From the NCBI GenBank assembly GCA_017880985.1, contig JADGRK010000089.1, positions 1 to 8,430 of the forward strand: DNA of 8,430 nt. Reading direction: 5' to 3'. Made by a program: the position numbers and the translations under genes. Below are positions 6,389 through 8,430 of the stretch, one piece after another; position 1 is the first letter of the stretch, and each line of letters opens with the position of its first letter. Under the pieces are notes generated by a model. That model searched no databases. It saw only the letters and a list, made by a program, of their open reading frames with translations, and was not told where the DNA came from. Source of the DNA: Rhodoferax sp. (GTDB lineage: Bacteria; Pseudomonadota; Gammaproteobacteria; Burkholderiales; Burkholderiaceae_C).

Positions 6389-8299
6389 TCAAAGCTTCGG
6401 AGTCCAGGTTAGACCCAGGTACAAGCTGCGTGGCTGCTGGTTGTAACCATAAACCGTCTGATAGCTTTGATCGGTCGCATTGTCCAGTCGCGCCTTGAGC
6501 ATCACAGCCGGCGACAGCTGGTACGACACTGACAGATCCAGCACCGAATACGCGGGCAGTGTCGTGCTGATGGTGCTGAAGGTCAACGGATCACTGTAGG
6601 CATCGGGCCGCTCGCTGCTGTATTGCAGGTCGGCACCGAAACGCCAGGGACCAAGCGGGTGCGATAGTCCCAGGGACAGCAGGTTGGCGGCGCGACGGGC
6701 CAGCCTGTGGCTGGTGATTTCATCGACCGGGTCTTGCACTGTCAGGCTGGCATGCACATCGGTTGCGCCGACGCTGCCCCTGTAGGACAACTCCAGCCCG
6801 GAATTTCGGGTGCGGCCAATATTGGCAAAGGCAGAAGTGATGAAATCGTAGTTGAGTTGATCCCGGATGTGCGTATCAAAATACGTGGCCCGGACCAGCT
6901 GACGGCCCTGCTCGTATTGCAGGCCCAGCTCGTGGCTGCGGGCACGCTCCGGCTGCAGCAAAGGATTGCCATAACCGGGCGCAAACAGATAGCCCAGCGG
7001 TGGCGCATTGAAGGCGCTCGACGTACTGGCAATCAGTTTGACTTGATCCGTCACCGGATAACCATAGCCCAGGAATCCGGTAGATTGACCCAGATCACCC
7101 ACCTTGTCATGCCGCAGATTAAGCTGCAGCCCACCTTTGCCAAGCTTGCCTTCAACGCCCGCGAACACGGCGCTGGTATTGCGCTCCCGGTTATAGGGTG
7201 TGGCAAAAGCGGAGTCACTGCTGGTGTCCACATGCTGGCGCTGTTGCTCCAACCCGGCGCTGGCCACCCAGTCACGGCCCAGGGCAATCGTGTTGACCCA
7301 ATTCAACACCGTCGCCCGGGTCGTGAAACCATCGGTGGAGCCAAAAAAACCATTGTCCTGGCTCCGGCTCTTGTCGGACTGCTCACTGAGCGACAGGCGG
7401 CTGCGCCACTTGCCCCAGGTGTTGTCTGTGAACAGCGTGGCCTGGCTCAAGCGGGTGCTGGAGGTCTGGATGTCCGTGGGCGCACCAAAGGCATTGTCAT
7501 AGGCAGTGTCACTGTCGGACTGCATGAGCCGTGCGCCGAAGCTATGGTCGCTGGACAAGCGATGCGTGAGCGACAGGTTGGCGCTGGTGTTGTTGTAGCC
7601 GTCAGCATCCGGGTTGGCGCCAGGCAACTGCGCGCTATTGATCGCGGAAAACCCGTCGGTCGTGATTCGTGCCACGCCAGCGTAAATCGAGTTGTCGCCC
7701 AGACTGGCACTCACGCTGCCTGAGAGTTTGCGGGACGCGCGCGGCCCGAGCTCCATTGACACGCTTGCCGAAGGTTCCGCGGTTCCGCGCCTGGTAAAAA
7801 TCTGGATCACGCCACCAATCGCGCCCGAGCCATAAATGGCCGACACATTGCCGCGCACGATTTCAACCCGCTCAATGTTGTCGAGCATCAGGTGCTCCAG
7901 GCTGACCGCGCCCGAGGCGTCCTGTTTGTTTTGCGGCACGCCGTCGATCAATACCAGGGTCTGCAGCGACGGGGAACCGCGCATGAAGACGCTTGACACG
8001 GTCCCGATGCCGCCGTTTTGGGTACGCTGCAAACCGGCCTCACGCTGCAGCAGCGTGACCAGATCAACGGCTTGGGAGCGCTCGATGTCCTGGCGCGTGA
8101 TCACACTGGTGTTGGGCAAGGTCGAGCTGAGCAATTGCTCATTGCGGCTGGCCGTCACAACCACCTCGTTGAGCACCGCTTCAGTCTGACTTTGCGCCAA
8201 CGCCGGACAGACGGCGATCAACGGCAAAGAACAAACAAACAGTGTCAGCGCTGCACGACAAAATACCGGAGAAGAAATTTTCATAGGGATAAGAACCAT
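6389..8299 (-). CDS. btuB: TonB-dependent outer-membrane vitamin B12 receptor
   Basis: The 636-residue protein begins with a signal peptide (hydrophobic core AALTLFVCSLPLIAVCPALA, likely cleaved after ALA35). Then come a TonB-box region NEVVVTASR (44-52), a plug domain with VFMRGSPSLQTLVLIDGVPQ (104-123) and IERVEIVRGNVSAIYGSGAI (142-161), and a long beta-barrel. Length matches BtuB (about 600 residues) and not the larger siderophore receptors. The loop NPDADGY (229-235) and the later DTAYDNAF (264-271) resemble the aspartate-rich calcium-binding loops of E. coli BtuB, supporting cobalamin as ligand. It would import cobalamin across the outer membrane using TonB energy. ATG 8299 is chosen because GAGGG lies 9 bases upstream; ATG 8284 would also leave a complete signal peptide but lacks a ribosome site. 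The barrel ends in TWTPKL instead of the usual terminal aromatic residue. First gene of the operon, downstream of a cobalamin riboswitch. Confidence 0.94.
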   Translation of the reverse strand: MVLIPMKISSPVFCRAALTLFVCSLPLIAVCPALAQSQTEAVLNEVVVTASRNEQLLSSTLPNTSVITRQDIERSQAVDLVTLLQREAGLQRTQNGGIGTVSSVFMRGSPSLQTLVLIDGVPQNKQDASGAVSLEHLMLDNIERVEIVRGNVSAIYGSGAIGGVIQIFTRRGTAEPSASVSMELGPRASRKLSGSVSASLGDNSIYAGVARITTDGFSAINSAQLPGANPDADGYNNTSANLSLTHRLSSDHSFGARLMQSDSDTAYDNAFGAPTDIQTSSTRLSQATLFTDNTWGKWRSRLSLSEQSDKSRSQDNGFFGSTDGFTTRATVLNWVNTIALGRDWVASAGLEQQRQHVDTSSDSAFATPYNRERNTSAVFAGVEGKLGKGGLQLNLRHDKVGDLGQSTGFLGYGYPVTDQVKLIASTSSAFNAPPLGYLFAPGYGNPLLQPERARSHELGLQYEQGRQLVRATYFDTHIRDQLNYDFITSAFANIGRTRNSGLELSYRGSVGATDVHASLTVQDPVDEITSHRLARRAANLLSLGLSHPLGPWRFGADLQYSSERPDAYSDPLTFSTISTTLPAYSVLDLSVSYQLSPAVMLKARLDNATDQSYQTVYGYNQQPRSLYLGLTWTPKL

Positions 8300-8308
8300 C
8301 AACAAATG

Positions 8309-8313
8309 CCCTC
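8309..8313 (-). promoter_or_regulatory. btuB ribosome binding site
   Basis: GAGGG on the minus strand lies 9 bases before ATG 8299 and decides between two in-frame starts. The bases TGAG (8311-8314) can pair with CTCA at 8335-8338 just upstream, and ACGGT (8314-8318) can pair with ACCGT (8343-8347) in the leader hairpin. Such pairings could hide or expose the site in response to the riboswitch; the stems are short, so this is only suggestive. Confidence 0.5.
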
Positions 8314-8341
8314 ACCGTCGTCCCCGACAGCGCCTGAGCGT

Positions 8342-8373
8342 CACGGTTTCACGCCAGGCGTGCAACCACCGTG
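8342..8373 (-). promoter_or_regulatory. Leader hairpin between riboswitch aptamer and btuB (putative expression platform)
   Basis: On the minus strand CACGGT (8368-8373) pairs perfectly with ACCGTG (8342-8347), and inside this CACGC/GCGTG (8358-8362 with 8350-8354) closes a CTG loop. An internal loop separates the two stems. It begins two bases after the aptamer's end. No run of T follows it, so it is not an intrinsic terminator. This suggests control at translation and not by termination, as is frequent for proteobacterial B12 riboswitches. Pairing is read directly from sequence; function is inferred. Confidence 0.55.
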
Positions 8374-8375
8374 TT

Positions 8376-8430
8376 GGCCGGTATCCGGGCTGGTGGATGC
8401 GACCTCCATCGCCTTCCCAAGCGCGTGTTC
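8376..8430 (-). ncRNA. Cobalamin riboswitch, 3' portion (5' part beyond the window)
   Basis: The minus strand enters the window with a TTGGGAAGGCG block, a short variable segment, and AGCCCGGATACCGGCC (8376-8391). This is the order of the last conserved blocks of the AdoCbl/cobalamin aptamer: the GGGAAGG element, then the terminal block ending in GGA(T/G)ACC(G/T)GCC that closes the aptamer base. It lies about 75 bases upstream of btuB on the same strand, which is the classic position. Only the final quarter or so of a roughly 200-base aptamer is present; the B12-box core and 5' closing strand should lie past the right edge. When B12 is plentiful it should lower expression of the operon. Confidence 0.85.

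Noticed and set aside
4338..6498. Long plus-strand open frames (4338-5192 and 5545-6498) opposite the btu genes
   Set aside because: Their translations are low-complexity, rich in Arg, Pro, Ala and His, and match no family. They lie fully antisense to genes with clear motifs and reflect high GC content.
6707..7723. A 338-codon plus-strand open frame opposite btuB
   Set aside because: Antisense to an intact receptor gene with all expected domains; the translation shows no recognisable motif and no ribosome site was seen.
2837..8299. Iron-siderophore or haem uptake as the operon's function
   Set aside because: The permease and ATPase alone would allow it, but the cobalamin riboswitch, the BtuB-sized receptor with DxDG-type loop, and the BtuF-type proteins point to vitamin B12.

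Overview
The window looks like chromosomal DNA of a betaproteobacterium, most likely family Comamonadaceae (Rhodoferax/Polaromonas-like). This rests on high GC, gene content and an AT-rich dispersed repeat that I recall from that family. No 16S or other marker gene is present, so the assignment is inference. Genes are densely packed and no gap between genes exceeds about 130 bases.

Left part (1-2742): a PLP-dependent aminotransferase on the minus strand runs off the left edge. It diverges from nth (endonuclease III, base-excision repair) on the plus strand. Fifteen bases after nth lies a membrane-anchored GGDEF diguanylate cyclase gene that is broken twice: an in-frame TGA in the membrane region and a one-base insertion in a C4 run near the end of the GGDEF domain. 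It is best read as a pseudogene, or as two sequencing errors.

Right part (2837-8430): a complete five-gene vitamin B12 (cobalamin) uptake operon lies on the minus strand. In transcription order it has the 3' end of a cobalamin riboswitch cut by the right window edge, a leader hairpin, btuB (outer-membrane TonB-dependent receptor), a BtuF-family binding protein without a signal peptide, btuF with a signal peptide, btuC (FecCD-type permease) and btuD (ATPase). Spacing is tight: 34 bases, then a 17-base overlap, then two ATGA overlaps, so the genes are probably co-transcribed and translationally coupled. BtuB would bring cobalamin across the outer membrane, BtuF would capture it in the periplasm, and BtuCD would import it, with B12 repressing the operon through the riboswitch.

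The oddities most worth checking are the repeat that appears to supply the start region of btuD (residues 2-18), the tandem binding proteins of which one seems cytoplasmic, and the doubly broken cyclase gene. I found no wholly new system here; the core is a recognisable B12 import locus with unusual details.
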